From positions 1 to 14,645 of the forward strand of contig CANQFW010000032.1 of the NCBI GenBank assembly GCA_947599995.1: a stretch of 14,645 nucleotides of DNA. Direction: 5' to 3'. Below are positions 8,714-14,645 of the stretch, in pieces (within the stretch, counting starts at the first letter, position 1; each line of letters begins with the position of its first letter). The DNA comes from an uncultured Clostridia bacterium (GTDB lineage Bacteria > Bacillota > Clostridia > TANB77 > CAG-508). The notes under the pieces were generated by a model that worked only from the letters and a program-made list of their open reading frames with translations, had not been told where the DNA came from and ran no database searches. Made by a program: the position numbers and the translations under genes.

Positions 8714-9451
8714 TTATTCGTATTCAACTTTAACTAAATAAAGCCCATGAGATGGTAATGTTTTTCCTGCATTTTCTCTTTTTCCATCTAAAATTATTTT
8801 TGAAATATCATCAGGTAGAATTTTTCCCATTCCAACTTCTACCAATGTTCCAGCAATAATTCTAACCATATTATATAAAAATCCATTACCTGTAAGTTCT
8901 ATACAAATTCTTTCTCCCTCTTTATATACTTGTGCTTTATAAATTTTTCTAACACTACTCTTGCTACTTGTACCACTTGCTTTAAAAGCTTTAAAATCAT
9001 GTTCTCCTTCAAAATATTTTGCAGCTTTCTTCATTTTTTCTATATCCAATTTCTGAGGTACATGAAACTCTAAGTTTCTATATATTGCAGTACCATACAA
9101 AGAATTATTAATTACATATCTGTATGTCTTTTGTTTACATGTAAGTCTACTATGAAATCTTTCATCAACTTCCTCTGCTGATATTATCCTTATAGATTTT
9201 TTTAAATTTGCATTTATGGCAAGTGGAAATTTCTCTATTGGCAGATTAGACTTTGTTTTAAAATTTGCAACCTGTCCTAAACTGTGTACACCTGCATCTG
9301 TTCTACCCGAAGCATCTAGTCTAATTTCCTCACCTGTTACTCTTTTTATAGCTTGTTCTATTGTCCCTTGAATATTTAGCTTGTTAGGCTGTTTTTGCCA
9401 TCCATTAAAGTCTTTTCCGTCATATTCTATTGTTAGTTTAATATTTCTCAT
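8714..9451 (-). CDS. truA: tRNA pseudouridine(38-40) synthase TruA
   Basis: TruA converts uridines at positions 38-40 of the tRNA anticodon arm to pseudouridine in the cytosol. The 245-residue product is the normal family length. It has the N-terminal RNA-binding start IEYDGKDFNGWQ (8-19), the catalytic motif GRTDAGVH (49-56) with nucleophile Asp52, the conserved Tyr110 in KTYRYV, and the C-terminal blocks FLYNMVR (191-197) and SHGLYLV (234-240). Its ATG overlaps the cdaA stop in ATGA (9451-9448), and AGGAA lies about 8 nt upstream inside cdaA, so translation is probably coupled to cdaA. Nothing in the sequence looks damaged. Confidence 0.97.
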   Translation of the reverse strand: MRNIKLTIEYDGKDFNGWQKQPNKLNIQGTIEQAIKRVTGEEIRLDASGRTDAGVHSLGQVANFKTKSNLPIEKFPLAINANLKKSIRIISAEEVDERFHSRLTCKQKTYRYVINNSLYGTAIYRNLEFHVPQKLDIEKMKKAAKYFEGEHDFKAFKASGTSSKSSVRKIYKAQVYKEGERICIELTGNGFLYNMVRIIAGTLVEVGMGKILPDDISKIILDGKRENAGKTLPSHGLYLVKVEYE

Positions 9452-10380
9452 TTTTTAATTTCCTGTTCATTATCGTTATTTATTTTTTTTAAAATCTTCT
9501 TACATTTCTCGATAAAGCTTGCATTTTTAGGTTTTCCTTCTGGAAATCTCTTTGTAATTACATTATTAATTAAAATCTTCTTCAAAACATCTTCTCTTAC
9601 ATCGGCAATTAATGTTCCATCTTTTGCTACTGATATTTTTCCAGTTTCTTCTGAAACAACCACAGCAATTGCATCTGATTCTTTAGAAATTCCAATTGCA
9701 GCTCTATGTCTTGTTCCAAGCTCCTTTGCAATATCTTTATCTCCTGCTAATGGTAACATACAAGCTGCTGCTGCTATTTTATTTTCACTAATTACCACTG
9801 CTCCATCATGAAGAGGTGTGTTTGGCACAAATATATTTACAAGCATTTGTGGCGAAACTTCACCATTAATTAATACTCCTGTTGATATTATGTCCTTTAT
9901 TTTTATATCTCTTTCTATAACAATTAATGCTCCTGTTTTTGTCTTAGCAAGTTCCGTAGCTGCTATTGTTATTTTATATATGTCTTCTTTTGTTTTTGTA
10001 GTGATATCTTTATCCATTCCAAAAAATTGTGTAAATCGATTTGTTCCTAGTTGCTCAAGTGCTCTTCTTATTTCAGGTTGAAAAATTATAATTATTAAAA
10101 TAACTCCCCAGTTCATTATTGCAGATAATATGTAATTTAAAATATTTAAATTTAAGATTCCACTAATCCATGTTGCTATAATAAGAAGTGCTATTCCTTT
10201 TATTAATTGCCAAGCCCTTGAATCTTTAACTATTTTTAAAATATGATAAGCTAAAAAAACAACTAGAAATATGTCTACTATTAACATTATTAATTTTATT
10301 GGGTATTGTTGATATAGTTGAATATACGACAATATTTTCTCATTATAAAATTCTGTAAATATTTCAAATATATTACTCAT
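9448..10380 (-). CDS. cdaA: Diadenylate cyclase CdaA (membrane-bound DisA_N/DAC domain)
   Basis: CdaA makes cyclic di-AMP from two ATP; in Bacillota this nucleotide controls potassium uptake, osmolyte balance and cell wall homeostasis. The 310-residue protein has three N-terminal membrane helices (about 28-50, 58-78 and 81-101), a linker, and a DAC domain with both active-site signatures: DGA (192-194, in PLHDGAVV) and GTRHRAA (222-228). It has an about 30-residue Lys/Asn-rich tail. I start it at 10380 because GGAGGAG lies 4-5 nt upstream; an in-frame ATG at 10431 would add 17 residues without a comparable site. In many Bacillota cdaA is followed by cdaR and glmM, but here truA follows directly with a 4-bp overlap, and no cdaR or glmM is in the window. 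Confidence 0.96.
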   Translation of the reverse strand: MSNIFEIFTEFYNEKILSYIQLYQQYPIKLIMLIVDIFLVVFLAYHILKIVKDSRAWQLIKGIALLIIATWISGILNLNILNYILSAIMNWGVILIIIIFQPEIRRALEQLGTNRFTQFFGMDKDITTKTKEDIYKITIAATELAKTKTGALIVIERDIKIKDIISTGVLINGEVSPQMLVNIFVPNTPLHDGAVVISENKIAAAACMLPLAGDKDIAKELGTRHRAAIGISKESDAIAVVVSEETGKISVAKDGTLIADVREDVLKKILINNVITKRFPEGKPKNASFIEKCKKILKKINNDNEQEIKK

Positions 10381-10479
10381 TTTCTCCTCCATTTCAATAT
10401 TTTCACAGTATAGGGTGTATAAAATTTTCACTTGTCGTACTATAAATTCATTTAAATATCTAAAATTATTTACTTTTGC

Positions 10480-10626
10480 CTATTTTGCTAAAGATGAATA
10501 CACATAATAAACAAATGTAGTGCATACTGATAATAACATTAATACTGCCAATATAAAAGCTATTATTCTTACTCCTAATTGAGCTTTGTTTCCTCTAAAA
10601 TTTTTCTTTTCTTTTTTTTCTTTCAT
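10480..10626 (-). CDS. 48-residue single-pass membrane protein, unrecognised
   Basis: A short reading frame begins at the ATG at 10626, preceded by AAAGGA about 9 nt upstream, and ends in TAG at 10482-10480. The product starts with a highly basic segment (MKEKKEKKNFRGNK), followed by one hydrophobic helix at about residues 20-43 (IIAFILAVLMLLSVCTTFVYYV) and a short end SSLAK. This is the layout of a small cytoplasm-anchored, single-pass membrane protein, N-terminus inside by the positive-inside rule. It sits 46 nt after pdp and 99 nt before cdaA on the same strand, so it is likely co-transcribed with both. The layout recalls small Bacillota membrane miniproteins such as DUF4044 or Prli42, but I see no sequence match strong enough to name it. 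Confidence 0.7.
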   Translation of the reverse strand: MKEKKEKKNFRGNKAQLGVRIIAFILAVLMLLSVCTTFVYYVYSSLAK

Positions 10627-10671
10627 TATTCTTTTCCTTTCTACTTTTCTCTTTTTTATTATAGCACTTTT

Positions 10672-11946
10672 TTAATTTTTTTCAATATTTTTTATAAATA
10701 TAATTTCTTCCAATTTTTTAATAGCATAATCTAGCTTTTGTTCAGAATTTGCATAAATTGTAGCAATTTTTTCATTTAAACGTACCCTTTGTCCGACCTT
10801 TTTTTCAAGTGTTATTCCAACACTCATATCAATTACGTCTTCTTTTTTTTCTCTACCTGCACCAAGGAAACACGCTAAAGTGCCTATTTTTTCTGCATTC
10901 TGTTCAATAATCTTTCCATCTTTCTTGCTATAGATGTCCTTAATATACTTTGCTTTTTTAAATTTATTAGTATTTTCTAAATACGATACATCTCCACCTT
11001 GATTTTGAACCATTTCTTTGAATTTTTCAAATGCCTTTCCTGAATTTATTGTTTGGATCATTCGTTGTCTATTTTCTTCTAGGTTATCTCCCATTCCTGC
11101 TAAATATATCATATTACTGCCAATCTTTAATATTTCTTCTTTCAAATCTTCTTTCATTCGACCCTTTAAAAATTCTATTGACTCTATAATTTCCAAAGTA
11201 TTTCCTACTGCATACCCTAAAGGTTCATCCATTTTTGTAAAAACACACTTTACTTCTACACCTGCCGAATTTCCAAGTTTAGTCATCTCATTTGCTAGAA
11301 TTTTTGCTTTTTCTATAGTCTTCATAAATGCACCCTTTCCATAAGTCACCTCTAAAACTAGCTTTTTGGCTCCTGATGCTATTTTTTTACTCATTATACT
11401 TGAAGCTATAAGTGGCATACTGTCAACGCAACTAATTGTATCTCTAAGACTATATATTTTCTTATCAGCTGGAGCTATATTCATTGTCTGTGTTATCATA
11501 CTTATTCCTACTGTTTTTACATTCCTCTTAAATTCCTGTATTGTTGCAGATGTAGTATACCCTGGTATAGCCTCTAACTTATCCGCTGTTCCTCCTGTAA
11601 AACCAAGTCCTCTACCTGACATTTTTGCAACTGGTATTCCCATAGCTGCTATTATTGGGAGTAACACTATAGATACTTTATCTCCAACTCCACCTGTACT
11701 ATGTTTATCTACTACATTTTCACTTATATCAGATAAATCTAAAACTTCTCCTGAATTTGCCATTGAGTAAGTTAAATAAAATGTTTCGCTATCAGTCATT
11801 CCATTTATATATATTGCCATTATTAAAGCTGCCGCCTGATAGTCAGTAATTTTTCCATTCGTATAGTTACTTACAAAATATTCTATTTCCTCTTTTGTAA
11901 GTTCCTTTTTATCTCTTTTTTTTGCTATTATTTCTAAAATATTCAT
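10672..11946 (-). CDS. pdp: Pyrimidine-nucleoside phosphorylase (Pdp family)
   Basis: This enzyme splits uridine, deoxyuridine or thymidine with phosphate into the base and (deoxy)ribose 1-phosphate, in cytosolic nucleoside salvage. The 424-residue length is usual. The family signature is intact: phosphate-binding KHSTGGVGDK (81-90), glycine-rich RGLGFTGGTADKLEAIPG (112-129), and base-binding Arg168 (SLRD), Ser183 and Lys187 (SSIMSKK). The closely related thymidine phosphorylase DeoA shares these, so specificity for uridine plus thymidine versus thymidine alone is inferred from the Bacillota context. The site AAAGGA lies about 14 nt before the ATG, rather far; no better in-frame start exists because stops occur just upstream. 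It is the first gene of the five-gene run and has its own promoter. Confidence 0.95.
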   Translation of the reverse strand: MNILEIIAKKRDKKELTKEEIEYFVSNYTNGKITDYQAAALIMAIYINGMTDSETFYLTYSMANSGEVLDLSDISENVVDKHSTGGVGDKVSIVLLPIIAAMGIPVAKMSGRGLGFTGGTADKLEAIPGYTTSATIQEFKRNVKTVGISMITQTMNIAPADKKIYSLRDTISCVDSMPLIASSIMSKKIASGAKKLVLEVTYGKGAFMKTIEKAKILANEMTKLGNSAGVEVKCVFTKMDEPLGYAVGNTLEIIESIEFLKGRMKEDLKEEILKIGSNMIYLAGMGDNLEENRQRMIQTINSGKAFEKFKEMVQNQGGDVSYLENTNKFKKAKYIKDIYSKKDGKIIEQNAEKIGTLACFLGAGREKKEDVIDMSVGITLEKKVGQRVRLNEKIATIYANSEQKLDYAIKKLEEIIFIKNIEKN

Positions 11947-12138
11947 CTTAAATCACATGTTCCTTTCTAAAGCATGAATTTGGGGTTTGAAGGTATTAAA
12001 TTTTGACAACGAAAATCTTATTAAAAGACACAAGTACATATTTTTCGTATTTAATCTCATTTTTTAATAGATTTCGACACAGTCAAAATGGTAATCTTTA
12101 ACCTTTTTCTCTTTAAACATATTCATCTATTCTCATTT
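11947..12138 (-). other. Leader (5' untranslated region) of the pdp gene run
   Basis: Between the proposed transcription start and the pdp ATG lie about 190 nt with no convincing gene. A 7-bp hairpin, TTTTGAC/GTCGAAA with a TGT loop, lies at about 12068-12084 on the minus strand. Two mini reading frames of 20 and 35 codons lack ribosome binding sites. I see no recognisable riboswitch, T-box or attenuator. The rest of the 399-nt gap is the promoter and the terminator of the gene upstream. Confidence 0.35.
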
Positions 12139-12144
12139 TCAACT

Positions 12145-12173
12145 ACTATACAATAAATTCAAAAAAAATTCAA
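12145..12173 (-). promoter_or_regulatory. Probable sigma-A type promoter of the pdp-cdaA-truA run
   Basis: On the minus strand TTGAAT (12173-12168) and TATAGT (12150-12145) are separated by exactly 17 bp that include a run of seven Ts. Each box is one or two changes from consensus. It lies downstream of the terminator at 12276-12312 and about 200 nt upstream of the pdp start, the only place where a promoter for this run is needed. Confidence 0.55.
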
Positions 12174-12275
12174 GAAATAAGTATAAACTTTTGCTATACT
12201 ATGACTGCTAACATCTTTTATACTATATTTTATTACTTCTAATTTAAATCACCTTAAATTTTTTGACATAAAATG

Positions 12276-12312
12276 ACCCTAAATTATTAAAACTTTTTTA
12301 ATAATTTAGGGT
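12276..12312 (-). terminator. Perfect 17-bp terminator stem after the M15-like peptidase gene
   Basis: 12312-12296 and 12292-12276 are perfect inverted copies around a 3-nt loop. On the minus strand the stem begins 33 nt after the peptidase stop and has a GGGT base followed by CATTTTATG, so the U-tract is weak. Position and stem strength favour a transcription terminator for the peptidase gene. Confidence 0.75.
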
Positions 12313-12345
12313 TACTTCTTTATTTAACATTTATTTTTATATTTA

Positions 12346-13026
12346 TTAATTTATAGTTGTACTGGTTGCACCTATTCCAACTACTGCTTCTTGCAATGAC
12401 CTCCAAGTATTGCAACCTACAATTCCATCAACTGAAAGTCCTACTTTTGCCTGGTAATTTCTTACAGCTTGATCTGTCCTGCCTCCGAAAATTCCATCTA
12501 ATCCTCCAGTTGTATACCCAAGTGTGTTTAAGTCATCTTGTGCTATACAAACATAGTTACTTACGCTTCCTCTTTTTAATAATGGAAATCCTCCTGTAGC
12601 GCAAGCTGGTGTTCCAAATCTTTTATCAAAATGTACCCATGTTGGAGTTAAACTTATAGGTTCCACATAACTCCATATTTTTGAGGAATTTGCGCTATTC
12701 CACAAAGCTTTCCTTCTAGCTGGACTCAATGTTTGCCCAACATCAAAGGCAACGCCAGCATAATGTTGTGATTGAGTCCCATGACCACCTTCATATGGCC
12801 TTTTAAAAGCAAATCCAACCGGTATTGGACCTCCCCATATGTATCTTTGGCTATTCCAACTTTGCATCGTCCTTTTTGTTGTCCACAGTATATTTGATTT
12901 GCTCGACCCTCTAAATTCTCTAACTTTTAATGTTCCATTTGTGTTGTACGGCATTGGGTCTGATTCGGCTCTTGTGTAAGATTCCATCATATCTGTATCA
13001 TTATTAAATACCAATATTCTTGCCAT
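12346..13026 (-). CDS. M15-like zinc peptidoglycan peptidase with C-terminal PG-binding domain
   Basis: This is a 226-residue cell wall hydrolase. The N-terminal catalytic part carries the M15-type zinc motif SQHYAGVAFD (86-95), giving ligands His88 and Asp95, and a second motif WVHFD (130-134) with ligand His132; Glu122 in YVEP may be the catalytic base. The family cleaves peptide bonds involving D-Ala in peptidoglycan stems. Residues about 147-213 form a PG_binding_1 domain with DGIFGGRTDQAVRNYQ and DGIVGCNTW. The start is supported by GGAGG about 9 nt before the ATG and by the MARI opening. No signal peptide or membrane helix is visible, so export could depend on mother-cell lysis during sporulation, a phage-type holin or another route; the first is my inference. 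It is flanked by its own terminator and probably its own promoter. Confidence 0.85.
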   Translation of the reverse strand: MARILVFNNDTDMMESYTRAESDPMPYNTNGTLKVREFRGSSKSNILWTTKRTMQSWNSQRYIWGGPIPVGFAFKRPYEGGHGTQSQHYAGVAFDVGQTLSPARRKALWNSANSSKIWSYVEPISLTPTWVHFDKRFGTPACATGGFPLLKRGSVSNYVCIAQDDLNTLGYTTGGLDGIFGGRTDQAVRNYQAKVGLSVDGIVGCNTWRSLQEAVVGIGATSTTIN

Positions 13027-13069
13027 AAAAATAAACCTCCATAATCACTTAAGATATAATTATTCTTTA

Positions 13070-13096
13070 TATTTTATGTAATTATTGAGATTTTGT
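13070..13096 (-). promoter_or_regulatory. Possible sigma-K/E-like promoter of the M15-like peptidase gene
   Basis: On the minus strand AC (13096-13095) is followed after 16 bp by CATAAAATA (13078-13070), which fits the B. subtilis sigma-K pattern AC-N16/17-CATANNNTA. Transcription would start near 13062, about 35 nt before the ATG. In DNA this AT-rich, such a match can arise by chance, and no sporulation gene is otherwise in view. Confidence 0.25.
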
Positions 13097-13230
13097 TACA
13101 TTCAACATATTATCCTTACTTTTAAACACTTCATATTTTTATTCAGTTGTATTGGTGTGCACATAAAAAGCTCATATATTTTAATATGTTATATTTTTAT
13201 TAATTATTTTATATTGAATTATACTCAATT

Positions 13231-14085
13231 TTAACTCAAATCGAACGTTTTTAATTTCTTCTTGGTAATTTCATACCCTGCTTCATACAATTCATCAATT
13301 TTAGTCATATCTAGCAGAGAAACTTTTTTAGTAGGTACCTCAATCAAATAATCAATTCCATCAATTTCATAATTAGATAATTCATGACAAATTAAATTCA
13401 TTGACTGTATTCCGATTTCTATCATATTATCAAATTTTTCAGTATTTTCTAAAATAGTTTCGAATCCGATTCCTAAAACCTTTTCCGCTCCAAGAGCTTT
13501 TAATTCTTTCCATGGAGTATTTTCCCTTACTCCACCATCTACAAACTGCTTATTATTAATTTCACATGGGCAGAACACTAGTGGGTAACTACAACTAGCC
13601 TCAACTACCTTGGCAATATCCATATCACTTACATATGTAATTTTATCACTATAAGTATTCCTTACCTGTTTAGATGTTGCAACATATAATTTTCCATCTG
13701 ATAATCTAGTCATAGGTATGGCAATAGGCATTTTAATTTGGTTAATATTTTTTATTCCTTTTTGACTTGCAAATTTTCTTACAATTTTAGATAAAATCTC
13801 TCCATCATTTAATCCTTTTACTATAATTTTTCCTTTAAAAACTAAACCATAAATTATTTTTAGTATCAATTTAAACTGAATATATTTTATCTTATTACTG
13901 TATTTTTTGAAAAACTCATACATTTCATTGCTTTTATACCCCAGTGCGTATAATGTTGCAATTATACTTCCAGAAGATGTTCCAGATACATAATCAAATC
14001 TAATATTAGCCTCTTCCAATGCCCTGATTGCCCCTATATGTGCAGCTGCTTTTATTCCCCCTCCTGATAAACAAAGTCCATTCAT
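13231..14085 (-). CDS. Patatin-like phospholipase / lipid acyl hydrolase (RssA-type)
   Basis: A 284-residue single-domain patatin. All three family marks are present near the expected places: the oxyanion-hole loop SGGGIKAAAHIG (7-18), the nucleophile elbow GTSSG (35-39) with Ser37, and the dyad aspartate in VDGGVRENTPW (182-192), Asp183. Such enzymes hydrolyse acyl esters of membrane lipids; the substrate here cannot be told. There is no signal peptide or clear membrane helix, so it is probably cytosolic or loosely membrane-associated; a hydrophobic-basic stretch near 66-90 (IQFKLILKIIYGLVFKGKIIVK) could touch the membrane. The start at 14085 follows AGGAGG by about 6-7 nt; a nearer ATG at 14090 runs into a stop after two codons. 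It lies 116 nt after mnmA without a clear terminator between, so partial read-through is possible. Confidence 0.92.
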   Translation of the reverse strand: MNGLCLSGGGIKAAAHIGAIRALEEANIRFDYVSGTSSGSIIATLYALGYKSNEMYEFFKKYSNKIKYIQFKLILKIIYGLVFKGKIIVKGLNDGEILSKIVRKFASQKGIKNINQIKMPIAIPMTRLSDGKLYVATSKQVRNTYSDKITYVSDMDIAKVVEASCSYPLVFCPCEINNKQFVDGGVRENTPWKELKALGAEKVLGIGFETILENTEKFDNMIEIGIQSMNLICHELSNYEIDGIDYLIEVPTKKVSLLDMTKIDELYEAGYEITKKKLKTFDLS

Positions 14086-14201
14086 TTCATTCCTCCTACA
14101 TTTTTTATTTATATTATATTTAGGAAGGCTAAAATAGTTGCATCATTGTTGTTCAGTTGCAATATACTTTTTTATTTTTGCGGTAAAATTTATGTAAACT
14201 T

Positions 14202-14645
14202 TTAAGAAATCTTTCCACCACCTATAACAATATCATTCATATAAAACACCGCCGACTGTCCTGGCGTAACAGCCCTTTGAGGTTCATCAAAAATGACCTT
14301 TATTTTGTCTCCATTTTGAATAATCTTCGCTTTAGATTCTTTAGATGAATATCTAGTTTTAACATTAACCTCTATCCAATCCTGTATTTCGTCAAATAAT
14401 AATAAATTTATATCTTTAACTATAATTTCCTTTTTATATAAATCCTTTTCTTCTCCAACTATTACTTCATTTTTATCTTTATTAAACCCTACAACAAAAA
14501 GTGGAACTTTATATGAAATTCCAAGACCTCTCCTTTGCCCTATTGTGTAATTATAAAGCCCTGTATGTTTTCCTAAAACCTTTCCGTCTAAATCTACTAT
14601 ATTTCCTTCTTTTGGATTTATTTCAGAGTTATTTTCTAAAAATTT
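14202..14645 (-). CDS. mnmA: tRNA-specific 2-thiouridylase MnmA, C-terminal part (5' end beyond window)
   Basis: The last 147 codons of mnmA are present, reading in from the right edge and ending in TAA at 14204-14202. MnmA transfers sulfur to uridine 34 of tRNAs for Lys, Glu and Gln. The fragment holds the central-domain block GNIVDLDGKVLGKHTGLYNYTIGQRRGLGI (written here as a family landmark, key part YTIGQRRGLGI) and the C-terminal beta-barrel ending FDEPQRAVTPGQSAVFY then IGGGKIS. The catalytic cysteines and the PP-loop ATP site lie upstream, outside the window, so catalytic integrity cannot be judged. Nothing in the visible part is broken. Confidence 0.95.
   Translation of the reverse strand, partial: KFLENNSEINPKEGNIVDLDGKVLGKHTGLYNYTIGQRRGLGISYKVPLFVVGFNKDKNEVIVGEEKDLYKKEIIVKDINLLLFDEIQDWIEVNVKTRYSSKESKAKIIQNGDKIKVIFDEPQRAVTPGQSAVFYMNDIVIGGGKIS

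Noticed and set aside
10381..10431. Seventeen-residue N-terminal extension of CdaA
   Set aside because: The GGAGGAG site lies inside this stretch, directly before the ATG at 10380, so the shorter start is preferred.
11953..12126. Two tandem mini reading frames (20 and 35 codons) in the pdp leader, the second ending 6 nt before the pdp ATG
   Set aside because: Neither has a ribosome binding site and codon use in the second (CCC, TCG) is unlike the neighbours; no attenuator structure accompanies them.
12262..12290. Plus-strand TTGACA with an ATTAAA about 17 bp later, a possible antisense promoter
   Set aside because: The -10 match is poor and the region is the terminator stem; no plus-strand gene follows.
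13156..13230. AT-rich palindromes (TGTGCACA; CATAT/ATATG followed by GCTTTTT) after the patatin gene as a terminator
   Set aside because: Stems are only about 5 bp of A-T rich pairing, too weak to call a terminator.
70..14161. A 12-nt match (TGCAACTGAACA) between the left-edge hairpin at 70-81 and the patatin upstream region at 14150-14161 on the other strand
   Set aside because: The second copy does not form the same hairpin, and a match of this length between a short segment and 14 kb of biased sequence can be chance.

Overview
The window is strongly AT-rich, with short intergenic gaps and clear GGAGG-type ribosome binding sites. Gene content (CdaA diadenylate cyclase, Pdp, a DUF2651-like protein, an M15-type peptidoglycan hydrolase, MnmA) points to an anaerobic, Clostridia-like member of the Bacillota. 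This is inferred from family content and base composition; no rRNA or other taxonomic marker is present. Every gene that can be supported lies on the minus strand, so transcription runs from the right edge to the left.

Right to left: (1) the 3' end of mnmA, a tRNA 2-thiouridylase cut by the right edge; (2) a cytosolic patatin-like lipid acyl hydrolase; (3) an M15-like zinc peptidase with a C-terminal peptidoglycan-binding domain, ending in a 17-bp perfect terminator stem; (4) a promoter (TTGAAT-17-TATAGT) and a leader of about 190 nt feeding a run of five genes: pdp, a 48-residue single-pass membrane protein too short for most gene callers, cdaA, truA and a DUF2651-like membrane protein with an Asn/Cys-rich tail; (5) a strong terminator; (6) a separate promoter driving a very large (about 2,570 residue) NdvB-type cyclic beta-1,2-glucan synthase-like protein with GT84, glucoamylase-like and GH94 regions.

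The most notable feature is at the left edge. The giant gene reads normally up to the conserved GH94 signature ENGGQYTH and then loses homology exactly at a codon boundary. The next coding-strand bases are GTGTG, which matches the GUGYG 5' consensus of group II introns, and the reading frame stops four codons later. The remaining bases to the window edge are non-coding and can form several stable hairpins. The simplest reading is that a group II intron in sense orientation interrupts the gene and the window holds only its first 129 nt; the rest of the intron and the second exon (normally starting with Ala codons) would lie beyond the left edge. This cannot be proved without that flank.

Functionally, the five-gene run mixes nucleoside salvage (Pdp), c-di-AMP signalling (CdaA) and tRNA modification (TruA). 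CdaA lacks its usual cdaR and glmM neighbours here, and its coding end overlaps truA by 4 bp (ATGA). The other genes concern the cell envelope (glucan synthase, peptidoglycan hydrolase, lipid hydrolase) or tRNA modification (mnmA).
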